Below, one piece after another: positions 21,581 to 33,874 of a DNA stretch of 64,000 bases (its first letter is position 1; each line of letters opens with the position of its first letter). The position numbers and the translations under genes were made by a program. The notes below the pieces were generated by a model. The model was given only the letters and a program-made list of their open reading frames with translations, had not been told where the DNA came from and made no database searches. Source of the stretch: Tetrapyrgos nigripes (lineage: Eukaryota > Basidiomycota > Agaricomycetes > Agaricales > Campanellaceae); the NCBI GenBank assembly GCA_013368315.1, contig JAACJM010000230.1, forward strand, positions 1 to 64,000, given 5' to 3'.

Positions 21581-22746
21581 CTATGCTCGGAGGGTGAACT
21601 TCAACTTGCCATCCTCGACCTCACACTTCACGTGATCCATCGTCGGTACAATAAAGTGCGCACCGCAGTTCTCGATCTTTTCGCGCTCGTGACTGGTGCA
21701 GACGGCGATGACAGTAGCACCGCTAGCGACACCTGCACGGATACCCGAAGGCGAGTCCTCAAAGACTACGCATTTGGTTGCGTCGTAGCCAAGGCACTTC
21801 GCAGCAAGGAGGAAAGGGTCAGGTGCAGGCTTGCCGGCTTTGAGACGCTTGTCGTCGGCGGTGATGGTGACGGGAGGCGGTGTGATACCAACGCGAGTCA
21901 TGCATCCGTAGGCTGAAAGAGATCAGAATTAGCACGGCGAAAATGGATGAGAGAAAGAGAAGAAAACGTACCATAGGTCTTTGCACCAGAGGTAGCCACA
22001 GCGTATCGGCCGTCAGGGATGGAGCTGATCATCTTCTTCACACCAGGGAGGATACGAACAGCACGGTCAACACCTGTAGCCTCGAGCTGCCAAGCTTCCA
22101 ACTCGTGAATCTTTGCCTTGTCAGACTCGGAGTTCTCGATTTCCTCCTGAACCTCCTCCATCGCAGAGTCCTCAAATTGGTTGTGGTACTCGTCAAGAGT
22201 CGTCGTCTCGGGGAGAGCAGACATGCGAAGGAGGTTGCCGAGTCTAGCACCGAAGGAAGGACGACGAGTTTCAGAGGCGACGATGGAAGATGTACGAGAG
22301 GATGCGGCGGAGGTTGCGGCGGAACTCAGAGCAGGAGTGGCGGCTCCGGAGCTAAGAGGCGAGGACTCCATGAATTCGGGGCTGCTCACAGTCGACCCGC
22401 GTCTGGAGCCCGGCCCGTGGAGGTTGTACGCGTCGGCGAAGAAGAGGATGGATTCTTCGAATTTCTGGACCTCGTCGTCCATCTCGTGGGCTTGGATATG
22501 GGGCTTGAATTGGGCCAAGTTGTCGACGGCGCGTTTACCGTGAGTGGCGGCGATGACATAGGCAGGGTCTTGACCGATGTCTTTGGCGACCTTGCCCCAT
22601 GCAGCCTCAACGGCTTGGATAGAGTCGGTAAGTGTTCCATCCTACAACACACTGGGAGAGTTAGATTTGGCAAACTAAGGATAGAGACCACACACCATGT
22701 CAAAGAGAACGGCGTCGGCGTAGAATGATGATGATGGGGAAGACAT
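21581..22746 (-). CDS. HAD-superfamily sugar/glycerol phosphatase (GPP/DOG-like) with large insertion
   Basis: Three exons: 22746-22696, 22641-21972 and 21912-21581, with introns of 54 and 59 nt; 350 residues. Motif I is FDMDGTLTDS, with the first intron falling between FDM and DGT. Motif II is AVATSGAKT. The motif III lysine is in KAGKPAPDPFLLAAKCLG, and motif IV is VVFEDSPSGIRAG. These match yeast Gpp1/Gpp2 glycerol-1-phosphatases and Dog1/Dog2 2-deoxyglucose-6-phosphatases, which are about 250 residues. The excess is an insertion of roughly 120 residues (about 90-210) in the cap region. It is Ser/Ala/Thr-rich at first (residues 97-150), with two RRxS sites (RRGS about 97, RRPS about 143), then acidic and helical. 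The insertion is inside a single exon and in frame, so it is real protein. Substrate choice between glycerol phosphate and sugar phosphate cannot be made. Confidence 0.9.
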
Positions 22747-22837
22747 GTTTGAGTGAGAAGAGATGTCGTTGAACGTTTAGCTGTTAGCTGATGAGAGTGG
22801 TTGGGTTGTTGGTTTGAAAGAGTCGACGAAGCATGGC

Positions 22838-22844
22838 TTTTATA
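22838..22844 (-). promoter_or_regulatory. TATA box of the HAD phosphatase gene
   Basis: The minus strand reads TATAAAA about 92 bases before the ATG at 22746. The position and match are typical of a strong fungal core promoter. Confidence 0.5.
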
Positions 22845-25800
22845 TCTGGCGAAAAGTTTTTACGATAGGGGGTGCCCAAAAGGCAATAACGTCAAGGGTG
22901 CAAAAGCCGTGGCGGTGAGAGTGGATAACCTCGTTTCGTTGTCATCCCATTCTCGGTATCCACTGACACCAAGTTGCCACACATAGGGTATTGCCCCAAA
23001 AATGGACGTAGGCCCGATTCCATCATTGTGAAATTTCTTGTTGCTCCACAGCTATCAGAAAAGCTCTCAGAGAGTTTAACCACGTTTTTCAGGAACAGGT
23101 AAATCGCTGAAGCACGACAAATTGAGTGATCGAATGGAGCCGTTGGAGCCGCATTGGAGGTGTTGGAGGTCGTGGAGAAAGGTACGCAGCTAACCGACGA
23201 CAAATTTTTTTTCCCAGTCAGCCTGACTAAGCAGGTTACAGTCCTCCTCCGAGTCCACCCAGATTTGAAAATCCTTCAAAAATCCCTCATCGGATTGTCT
23301 CGGATACTAGCTCTCGGAAGATAGACGGTAATTATTGGAGCCGACAATCAACCTACTTAGACTTTTCTCCTTCGCGAGTACTTCGCGAGAGACAGAACGG
23401 TCCTGTCTGTCATTAAGCTACTTTCTAGCAGTTTCTAGCCCTCTTTGTTCATCTTCAAGGTACACATCGCTGATTTGTGGAGCAACAACTTGCGCATCAT
23501 TGGAGCCTCCATTATGTCTCTCCGTGTTGCCTTTCAAACGGTAATCATACTTATCTGTCCTTATCTTACGCGAATAATTCATTGGGAACGTGCCGGGATT
23601 CCTGACAACGTTCTTGTTGAACGTTTCGAGGTTTAGAAGAGCGCTTTCATCATTAATTAAATTCATAGTCTTTCATAGTGTGAATTTTTTAGCAGACGAC
23701 GTACTGTCACTCCACTAAGGATTAAGGAATGTGCGAAGCAACGGGAATGCGCATGGTATCAAGCTTCTTCTCTATCGAATTCCAATTCGCGATCAAGTCG
23801 CTGCGATCATATACATATCTAGCTAGGAGCTCGAGCCTATAGTTTGATACTTGCTAGAAGTTCATTTCGCAAGCTAATTGACCTCAGTGAATTCGAAAAG
23901 CGCTCATTTCTGAGCCACGATATACCCTTCATGGCAAAATGAACGCCAACGCGGCGTTGGGCTTTGGCAGCAATCAGACAAGAAGCAACCCTCATCAGAA
24001 AATTGGGATCCACTGTTCGAGGAGTCTTCATGACGTATCCCGCCTTTCGTATGGGAACGGATGCTCGCTTAATAATTGATTGGCGTCGCTTAGAGTATGT
24101 CCCCTTTTATCCAAACCACCAGAAAACCAAGCGTCGTTTTCTTTTTTAGGGTTGATATACTAGTGGCACTTACGAGCCTGAATGTGCGTCTAGGACTGTC
24201 TATGAACGCTTCGACGTAGCGTCGAGCGGTTTAAACGCCGCCGAAAGACTCCTAAGCGCTGCTCGCTGCTGGATTGCGTTCTAATTCGAGAGAAGTACAC
24301 CTTTTCATCTAGCAACAAATAGCTCATGAAATCCGTTATCTGATACTAATACACCTTAACTCTCAAATTTCAGGGTACGGCAAGGGTATGATTATCAGCA
24401 GCGACGAGTACGGGCATCTGCCATGCACTTAATTTTCTAGGGTGATAAACCGACAGCAATCTTTCATGATACAGCTCCATCTTATTTTAAGCTCCATGCG
24501 AGTCGCAATAGTGACTCTCTCCTCTCTCTATGTATGCTGCAACAATTCTTTAGGTCTTTAAATCTCACATTGATGGTCTTCAAGTTCAAAAGCGGAGCTG
24601 GCGCTGAAATCACCGTGCCGAGAGACAAGGTATGACGTAGTAGTCGGAATACTTCAACAGTAAGTGTGGCGGTATAGGCATAGCTACGATACCCTCAGTA
24701 TAGATCAGCCTTTCGTCGGCTAAAGGATCTCCCAGCTTCAAATCAACATTGCCATGACGCCATGGCAATCATGGGATGTAATACTGCTACTCGCGAAGAC
24801 GAGTTCAACACCATCCGTTCTATCCATGGCATCATGCCGCGCCCATGCCAGCCCATGCCAGGGTGTTCTCGACCAAGTTTTTCTCGTCGGCTAATTGCCT
24901 TAGGTGTTTTCTTACACGTAAGAAACCGTCGTGGGACGGAACAGAATAAAAGCTATGTTGTTCGTGTCGTCAGTCCCTAGAGGAGAATCTTCGAATTCGA
25001 ATGCAGTGGCCATAATGGTAACGATATACGTAGCCTCTGCGATAACAGTCTAATTTTACAAGGACCAGAGGCAGGAATATACATAGAGGACAGCTTGCAG
25101 GTTTGGAGTGGGAGGAGATTTGGACACAACGGACATCCGTACTATACGCTGCGCCACTCATAACGGTATGTCCCCTGCTTTGTCCCCCAAAAGCTTACAC
25201 ATTTTTATCACTCCCGCGCACGAAGGGGTAATGAGTTCTCAGACGACCAAGTCAATGAACTGAATCTATTCATGGACATAAAAGTAGATTCTTGTCTCTT
25301 TGAACAAAGCATCCTCCTTCCGCGGACATATATCTATGCCGAATCATGAATGTGTATGCGTCATATTTTGGGATCACTATTCGGGATACGGTACGGACTT
25401 CCGCCCAATAATCACCTGCATCCGCCAATCCTTCACTTGAGCTCCACTCTCCTTCACCGCCACTGCTCTCGAGTTAATTTATTGGAGATCATTATATGAT
25501 TATTGGCAGCTTGAATTAGATCCTTCCCATGACGCACTGACCATGGCCATCTGCGATAGGCAGATGATCTGGGATCTGGGATAGCTAGCTATGCGTAGTA
25601 GCCACAGAAACTTCTAGTACTCGAGCTCACTAGTGCACGTCTTGGTGGAGTCCCGGGCGCGGCCGCAGGAAAGGTTGAGACCACCGACGCTCGCTGGAAG
25701 CGTACGAGTAGCAGGCTGGTCCAGGATAACGGTATGGGCGTCGCGTCCGATGATGACTAAACCCGCCGAAGAAGGCTTTTATCGAACGTGCACCACTGTC

Positions 25801-28436
25801 CACTGGAGTCGAGTTGCCACTGGCCAGGTTTTCGTCGGACCGCTTCGAGATGCAGAGGAGGGAGAGGAGTCACAGTGGAAAAAATTGGAGCTGTGGGGAA
25901 AGCTGGGGTACTACGCGCTCCGAGTCCTCGCAGTTTCAAGTTCTCGCTTGCAATTTGTCCTCGGGACATTTCGAGAAGCGACAAAAAGGAGAGCGGATTG
26001 GAGATGGGTTGGGGATGTGGGTTGGACCCTTGTGGATTAAATTGGGTTAATGCTGGGGAAATACCTTGAGGAAAGTGCTCGTAGCGATGCCCTGTGCTGC
26101 TACGCAACTAATTTTTTCTAGAAACGAATCCTCAGGCCTCAGCTGTTCTCCGAGTTGACCGACAGACATCTGAGGTGTAAGGTGTAGAATTAGAAGCTGA
26201 AAGTGTAATCGAGCTTCTAGCAGTCTACGAATTCGAAGAGAACCATTGCACATCTTAACAGTATCCAAGCTTCATATACGGATTCTTTTGTTTAGGGTGC
26301 CACACCAGCAGTAACCAATATTCCGTGGCTAGAACTTAATTAGAAACATCAAATCTCTGGTGCTCGAAAACGGATTTGAAAACTTTAAATTTCCGAAGCC
26401 TCGCAAGCGATCGATTGGCTCGATCCGCTTCGATAAATTTCTGAAGCACGAAAACTTTCGTTTCAAATGAGTTTCCTGTCCTCTAAAACTTGATCTTTCC
26501 GAACTAACTTTTGGCCAATGAATATTGGTTAGTGCTGGTGTGTGCATGTTCACTGCCAATGCTGCAGGTCCAGCGATACGTACTTAATAGAGCAACGATA
26601 GGGACCGCAGATCGAGCTTTCAACGGTCTAGACATGGCTTCTTTTGTAGCGGCAAGTCCACCTTTGACGCACGTACCTCAATAACAAACATCGCCGTGCA
26701 TTTATGGGTTGACCTCGGATAATGCGACCCGACTGCCACATTGAAGACGCAAAATTCGAATTCAACCCGAAAAGAATCTGGCATGAAGATGAAGGTGTAG
26801 ATTGATAAAGCCACTGAAGACGCCAAATTCGAACTCAACCAGAAAAAAATCCATGGAGATGAAGGTGTAGATTAAGTTGCAACTCCTGCCAGTGTTGGTT
26901 GAAGTAGCAGTCAATAACGAAGTTAAGAACCATTAGTAGATTTCTGGTAAGTAGATCGGACTCAAATTCATCTGAACGAACGTTTCTGCGGCACTGAAGG
27001 TTCAGTACGTAGGTCACTTTGATGCGGACGATACCTCTCGATTTATTGAGCAAGCCGCCTATGGATGTTTTGGTCGCTACAAATTTAAACACACTTGGTT
27101 TCCAGTGCGTCGCTGTGCTCATGCCACGCGCCCTATTTATGTGCAACTACCCAGCTACAACGGTACCTGTGAGCACTGTGTCTTGATTAGATAGATCAAA
27201 AGTGCTACTAATCTGGTAAAATCAATATTGAGATGATTGTTCAACGCCTCAGCCCGCCACAGTATTCTATATTCAAAACGCATTTTTGCAGTGACACTTT
27301 CTGCCACAAGCAGTGGACTGCGCCTTTGCGCGCCGTAAGTCATTCTCTCGATAGCGTCACGTCATGAGCCTCTGTTGTAGTTGGTCTCACGGGAATACTA
27401 CGGTAACGTTTCGGACTCTCCAGAACGAATATGTTATTCTCGAAAATCAGGGGATCGCTTTGGTGTGCCTGGTGATACATATGATATATCAGGCTGTGGG
27501 GTGGTTCAGTTTGAACCGACGACAGCGTCTGATTCTCCAAGTCTCCAACAAATTTTCCATCTCGGTAAGTTTCTCTAGATCTGCTGGGCAACGGCGATTT
27601 GCGGTGGATTTTGCCGGTTGAGTGGATTCGGATCCGCTGAGCGCTCCCAGTTCGACTAATAGCAGCCATGCATAGATCTATTTCTGACTCGGATCTTGCA
27701 ACACTATATACATGTCCTGCCGAAACAGGATTGCAGTAAGTATGTACTTATTGAGTATTTACTGGGTCGACAGTCTACAGAGCATGTAGTACGTACCCAT
27801 GAAAAAGCTACATACCATGTAGTGGTATCGCCAGTTTGGTTTCACGAGACTATGAAAAAGTTCGACTAATCAATCCGAGTCGAGTCGGCGGAATCAATCA
27901 GGAGCACAAGTGTTTAGCAGGAAAAGCAACCTCCCGAAAGTTCGAAAAAGGCCCATGAAAGTGATCTGATTCACTGGATTTGGTAGTGCATGAAGATTGT
28001 AGATTGTAGATTACAAGTGTGGGTACTCGATAGCATCAGTGGGGGCATTTCATCTGACTCTCGATCCAAATTCCTAATTCTTCCTAAATCCTTCCATAAA
28101 CAAAATACTTCAAGAATAAAACTAGCTGTGTGCAGGACTACTAGATCCCAATTGAAGATCCAGGACTTCAGGAGAGCAAAAGCGACATTGTTTGAACGAG
28201 GTATGTATGGGTCAATGTTCAGAGAGAGCATGGACATTAACGATTGAGCAACAAATGAAATTACGATTAATTGTGGTGTCAGGTCTAGATACGATGGTTA
28301 GGGACACGGACAAGGTAATGGCGGATAAATGCTCGGTGTCGAACTTGCCCGCAGCGAGGTTCGAATAATGAGTCACATGCTCTCGACACGAGTCGCGACG
28401 CTAACGCCGGTGAGCAGCTCCTTGTTTTCTCTGTTC
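22845..28436. other. 5.6-kb gene-poor region
   Basis: No open frame here shows a recognisable domain or a run of spliceable exons. Visible items are a two-unit tandem repeat at 26741-26873 and short inverted repeats near 23947 and 24751. Candidate frames at 25757-26107 (-), 27340-27669 (-) and 27381-27578 (+) have no support. It may hold decayed mobile elements or a poorly conserved gene or non-coding RNA that I cannot see. Confidence 0.5.
26741..26873. repeat. Two-unit tandem repeat, ~72-bp period
   Basis: The first unit starts TTGAAGACGCAAAATTCGAA and the second CTGAAGACGCCAAATTCGAA. Both end GATGAAGGTGTAGATT. The units differ at scattered positions and by small indels. Confidence 0.7.
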
Positions 28437-31400
28437 ATGGCGACCGACGCGCTCAAGGCCCAAGTCAGAAGCAAATGGCAGGATGCTTTCAAGCGAATAA
28501 ACAGTAACAACCCAGGAATCACAGGTCTTATGGCATTTAGCGAGGTCGGTCATGCGGTTGTACACGAAGAAACCACTCAGCATCTCTTCTCCAAACAGTC
28601 ATGGTCTCACACACTCGCTTTTGTTAAACCAATCAACATAAAGGAAGATCCTCCCCCAAAACGCGCAGGTGGGATCCTCAGATGTATGACTGGTGGATAT
28701 ATCTCACAATGACCTTGGCAGATATCACTACTGCACGGAGAGATTTCGAGGTTGTGAATTACTGTAGAAGATTGCCGGTGTGTTTGGAGATCTTTCTCGG
28801 TGCGTGTTCAGCTTCTCAACCTCTTTTCACAGAGTGATTGGTGTTTAGACGACGATTATATGTTTTCAGATGAAATACGCCAGAAGTTTTATCTTGTCCG
28901 TGAAGACATCGACTCGTATCTATCTGACTATGAGGTGTGTTCTTCTCAACCTGCCAACTAAGTCTGGCTTTTATTGAGAAAGCCCATGCCCAGCTCTCTA
29001 AAGACCTGTCACACATTTCGCGACTCATATTACGACTGAAAGAATGGTATGACGCATGGACGCCCCCAGAAGAGTGCGTATTCGTATCTTGGGTGTCCCT
29101 CGCAATTGCTAAGGTTTCTCAGATTAGGTGCTACCATCCGAAACGCTTTTGTCCTCGTCTTCCAGACCCAGCTGTATTCTTCACTGGGACCGACATTCGT
29201 CAAGGGCTTCAAGGACCTCATAGCTTCCACTTTCCCATCATCAGACCCCGACATTCCCTCTCAAACGTTGGACGCCAGCACGTGGGTAATTTTTGAGACC
29301 CTAGGATTCCTGGACAGATACGAGAACATTATAGCAAGTGCTGGGTATGAACACATAGAGGCGCACGTATTGGAGGCTTGTGCTGGTCAATGGGAAACTC
29401 CTATGATGGATACTTTGAGGACATGGATGTCGGAAAAGGTGGTTCCCTGGCTGCTGCTGATGTATGGAAGGGATGCCAACACGAGTGAGTCTCTGATTTA
29501 CCGTTGTCTATCCTCATAAAGACCAACCCTACCGTAGCGGACGAAGCCCGTGCTTTACTGTCGACAATTGGTTCAAGATTTGATTTCCATGTTGCCAAGA
29601 CCCTTTGCGATCTCAGGTACGTCTTCTTTTTCCTGGACGGCCGCTCAGACAGACTGAGCCCTTCGTCCAGAACCCGGGAAATTTTTGACATCATTGTCGA
29701 CTATCCAGACTCTGCTGGCGCGCTGCAGGACCTCAAGGTTTGTTTTTCACCTTTGGCATCATTGAACTCATGTTCTGACAATGTAATTGCAGGAATGTCT
29801 TCAACGCGTTGATCAACGAGGTGCACTTGTAAAATCATTACGAAAGGCGTGAGTCATCGTCATATCTGGTCTATTGATTGAGCTGAAGGTGTTACCATTT
29901 CAGAAATCGAAAACGACTGCTCCATCCAGGAGCCGAAACCCGTCTCATCCTGACTCAATACGTTGCGACGATTAAGTGTTTACGGATAGTTGACCCACCA
30001 GGAGTTCTTCTCTTCAAGGTTGCAGACCCTATTCGGCGGTATCTCAGGCAAGTATTGACTATTCTTTCTAGAGAGCATTCAGCTAACATGACGCTTTCTA
30101 GAGAAAGACCAGACACTATCCGGTGTATAGTGTCCAACCTTGTGGGAGACGATGACAGTGGAGACTCTTTGGTCGACGAAAGCGAACCAATTGTACCGCT
30201 TCAGCAAGCTGACACGGAAGACTATACAGACCCGAATTGGGAGCCAGAGCCTGTGGATGCTGGCCCTGGTGAGTATCCTCGCATTTCTTTCGTTCTTGGG
30301 AAGACCTCGCTCACTCTTGAATAGATTTCCGCACAAATAAACCTAGTGACGTCATCAGCACACTGGTCAGTATATACGACTCAAGGGACCTGTTTGTGAA
30401 GGAACTCCAGGTGTTGCTGGCGCAGAGATTGCTGGCAATTACAGATGATAGCACAGAGAAGGTGGAGAAGGAGGTATGGCTCTCAAAGTCTCATTCGTGC
30501 ACTGCTGACATTATTTTCGTTCAACAGAGACGAAATATCGAGATATTGAAGATACGCTTCGGTGAAGCTGCTTTACAAGTCTGCGAGGTCATGTTGAAGG
30601 ATATGACGGACTCGAAACGAATAGATGGCCATGTGCAGTCTCAGAAGGCGGTGAGTCTCCACCGACCGTTCTACGCCGATGGGAATACTAAAGTCCGGTT
30701 TTCAGTCCATTGTACATCCAACTATCATATCCCGACAGTTCTGGCCGATGCTGGAATCTAGTGAGATCGTTATGCCAGGGCAGTTCCAGATGTACGTCTA
30801 GATGCATGATTTGGAGCTGACTGCGTAGGGCTGACTATCTTTCACTTGATAGATTACAAGACCAATACGCAAAGGAATTCTCTACATTCAAACCGGACAA
30901 GAGATTACGTTGGCTACCTCACCTGGGTACTGTACATCTGGAGTTGCAACTAGAAGACCGGATGCTGGAAGTGGATGTTCCGCCGTTGGAGGCTGCGTTT
31001 ATTGAGCTCTTTTCGGAAAAAAGTGAGTTTTATAGCTTTATGGCGGACACTTGGTCCTGATCATCATCTTTTCTCCTTTTGCTTTCAGACATAAGGACGA
31101 TAGACGAGTTAATAAACGCTGTTGGCTCTGTTGACAAATCGGCCGCTTTCAAGGCCTTACTGGCATGGGTTGATCTGGGAGTTTTGAAGGAAGACGAACC
31201 GGGTACATTTAGGTTGTTGGAAGTTGCTGAAGAGGCTGGACCTGCTCGAGACTCGTCATCGAGGATTGGTGAGTTTCGTTCCTTTCTACATTGTTCCATT
31301 ACTGACCCACTGTTTTACAGCTCCAACGACGGAGCAAGATCTCGCACCAGTCACGAGTCTACAGCAACAACAGGCTGAGCAGATGAAGGTTTATTGGAAG

Positions 31401-31646
31401 GTATGTTTCTCGTGCCGTAACTAACATGAAAGATGTTTGTGCTAATAGTCGTTGGTCTGCTTTCAGTTCATCGAAGGCATGCTCACAAATTTGGGTCAAC
31501 TTCCTTTGGACCGGATACAGACCATGTTGAGGTTTGCGCCAGGGTATGACCAGACTATTGAGCAGCTGGCTGGTTTTATGGAGGCTGCAAGGCGAGAAGG
31601 GCTGGTAGGCGTGAAAGATGGGTTATGGAAGCTGACGCCGAGGTGA
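28437..31646 (+). CDS. APC2: Anaphase-promoting complex subunit 2 (cullin-homology subunit)
   Basis: APC2 is the cullin-like scaffold of the APC/C ubiquitin ligase; it binds the RING subunit Apc11 and drives cyclin and securin destruction. The gene has at least ten short introns. In order, exons give MATDALKAQVRSKWQDAF at the start, IRQKFYLVREDIDSYLSDYE, then LLHPGAETRLILTQYV with ADPIRRYLRERPDTIR. The cullin core follows: LVSIYDSRDLFVKELQVLLA, RRNIEILKIRFGEAALQVCE, VMLKDMTDSKRI, QFWPMLESSE and LRWLPHLGTVHLEL. The C-terminal winged-helix APC2 domain is FIEGMLTNLGQLPLDRIQTM ... EGLVGVKDGLWKLTPR. I chose ATG 28437 because its protein start resembles family starts; in-frame ATGs at 28329 and 28368 are alternatives. 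It reads + strand and ends at TGA 31644-31646. No lesion was noticed. Confidence 0.93.
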
Positions 31647-32013
31647 TGATGATTGACAGATATCTTGCGTTCGCCGCAGCTGGTCGGATTTCAATTGATT
31701 TTGTATTATTTTTGTACGATGCAGTTATTGTCTTCAGCAGAGCCAGATAGCTTCCAATTCACTAGTGAATTGACGCCTTTATGTGAAGAGTCCATGTTAC
31801 TTTTAGATCTAGTGGTTATGAGTGGTTATGAGGCTGACGCGCTGACGCCTCGGTGAGAAAATCGTCTGTTGATCGTCTGCCAACCTTTTCTTCCTGAATC
31901 GTCACCGCGTTTTTGGACGTCCTACTTCTTAAGGCCTTTCAGTCATCGGTAAGAGTATGGTAATACCAGGATATGATCTTATTAACACGCCCATTCGTTA
32001 GGAAAAAGTCGAC
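31647..32013. other. Intergenic, nothing recognised
   Basis: Spacer between APC2 and the broken F-box gene. A small direct repeat of GAGTGGTTATGA-type sequence near 31815 is the only feature. Confidence 0.4.
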
Positions 32014-33670
32014 ATGCTCTGTGAAAACTGTTCTCGCCCCGTGCAAAACCAACGGCGACCGATACCTGCTCAGATCATCCCTGATCTCCAACAACTTCTT
32101 CGCTCTCTCCATCCTACTCCATCATCAGATACGCAAATCGCCCAGTTTCGCCAGAATGCAGAGGACGACCTCACTGCCTGCCTAGCCGAAATTGATGCCC
32201 TGCAGTCGCGGATTAATCTGTTGACCAACAGATGCGATAGGCTGAGGACACGCATACAGTACGCAGCATCTTTGCAAGCGCCTATTAGACGTTTGCCCAA
32301 CGAAATACTTGCGGAAATCCTGGTGCTGATGGCCTCGGCGGAGCGCAGTCTATTATACACACAGTTCCCCTTGGATTTCATGCGCGTGTGTAAACGCTAG
32401 TGGTCCCTGTCTCTATCAACCCCAGAAATTTGGTCGTTCATTCGGATGGAACGTGGTCGACAATCGCATTGGGCTCAAAATCTCGAAAGGTATCTTTCGC
32501 GGGCCGGAGTGGTTCCGTTAGACATAGAGTTGCGGCGCACACTGGACAATGAAAGAATGAGAGCAATCATGGCTCATTCTTCTCGGTGGAGGTCTCTTTG
32601 CATCTATGCCAGTCCAATCACATTCCCTACCAATGGATTGCCTTCCCTTGAAACCTTGGATATACAGTGTACTGGACAGCTTCCACTGCTTTCCTCTCTT
32701 CCCAGGCATGGGCTTCCCAGACTTCGCAATGTAAAGATCTTCAAGGTTTCTCAGGATGTCATTAACGTTTTACCGTGGCACCAAGTCGCCAATATCCAGA
32801 TAGGGTCATTAGAATGCCTCTATCTCTTCGGCGAAACACGAAGATTGGAGAGTCTCAACTCGCTCGAGGTTCTTGGTATCAATCGCATGACCAACGCCGA
32901 CTTTGTAGCTCTCACAGGCGGGACTTTCATGACTCATCATCGCCTCATCGTTACTCGAGAAGTGACCCTGAGCTTCTCGAAAAATCAATTCTTGAACCGA
33001 TCGTATTTCCTCGACCAGTTTTGTTCTTACATTGTCTTTCCTAAACTCGAGACGCTGAAAATAATTTTTTGGCCCGCATTCGAAGCCCTCGTGGGCGGTG
33101 CACACAATCCAGAGAGCGCGACGCCAGTTGTCAATCCCATCTTGCACCTTCTGCGAGAATCTGCCAGTTCTTCGTTGACTCACGCTCATTTTCGAACATA
33201 GCGTTCTCCAAGACACAGATATCCTACGAGTCCTGGTTGAGACACGTCACCTTCTCACTCTCACTATCCGAGAACCAGTGCACTTGGGCTGTCCCACTAC
33301 TACATTGACACCCCATTTCTTCCAACGTCTTCGCGTCCCAGACACGCCTAATCCATTTGGCCAACATTCCTCCGACGTGCTCGTCCCTAAACTCAAGAAC
33401 CTATGGCTCAAAGCCCGAGGAGATATCTTTGACGAGACCGCCTTCGTTGACATGGTCTTATCCCGCTGGCTTCCGCACCAAGATCTCGAGTATTCTCTTT
33501 TGGACAGTGTAGACCCACTTTCTTTTGTGGATCTATACGTCGTAGGGAGACGTGTGGACCAGCAGGTCTGGAGAAGATTACGCCCGGCGGTAGCAAGTGG
33601 GATGAGGGTGAGGTTGTTGGACGAAGACGTGGTTTCTGACAGTGCCGGTGTCAATAATGTCAGTGCTTAG
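32014..33670 (+). pseudogene. F-box-like protein gene with a stop and a frameshift
   Basis: The N-terminal half has MLCENCSRPVQ, a coiled coil (ACLAEIDALQSRINLLTNRC) and an F-box (IRRLPNEILAEILVLMAS ... FMRVCKR). After CKR comes TAG at 32398-32400, then the same frame continues with WSLSLSTPEIWSFI, the usual F-box tail. The LRR-like body runs to about 33190 (LPSLETLDI, FPKLETLKII). The frame then stops after THAHFRT and resumes one base over as VLQDTDILRVLVETRHLLTL, to TAG at 33668-33670. A run of four T at 33189-33192 is the likely site of one extra base. In basidiomycetes such F-box/LRR genes form large families, thought to recruit substrates to SCF ligases. Two independent lesions make loss of function likely. 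Confidence 0.78.
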
Positions 33671-33874
33671 TTACTCAGATTTGAAGAGAGGCCAAGTTTT
33701 TGCTACTTGGCTTGTTGGTACCATACTTTCAAAAGTCATGTAAATCTCTTGTAGAGTACTACTAGGTTGCGATTACAAAATGCAAAGTCCAAATGAAGTA
33801 CAGTAAAGTCCGTTAACAATTGTCCATGATGTCGTAAAAAATGACCGTCGGCGTCAGTGACCTATTCAGAACAT

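Noticed and set aside
21943..22728. 261-codon plus-strand frame
   Set aside because: It is the complement of the phosphatase second exon, which has clear HAD motifs in the other direction.
23940..23965. Inverted repeat around CCAACGCGGCGTTGG
   Set aside because: Near-palindrome of 15 bases with no partner features; expected by chance in 64 kb.
24751..24772. Hairpin ATTGCCATG...CATGGCAAT
   Set aside because: Short arms and no U-tract, gene or transposon context.
27381..27578. Frame with a GVPGDTYDISGCGVV stretch, faintly like a SPRY domain
   Set aside because: Only about 20 residues resemble it, there is no ATG in context, and an opposite-strand frame covers the same bases.
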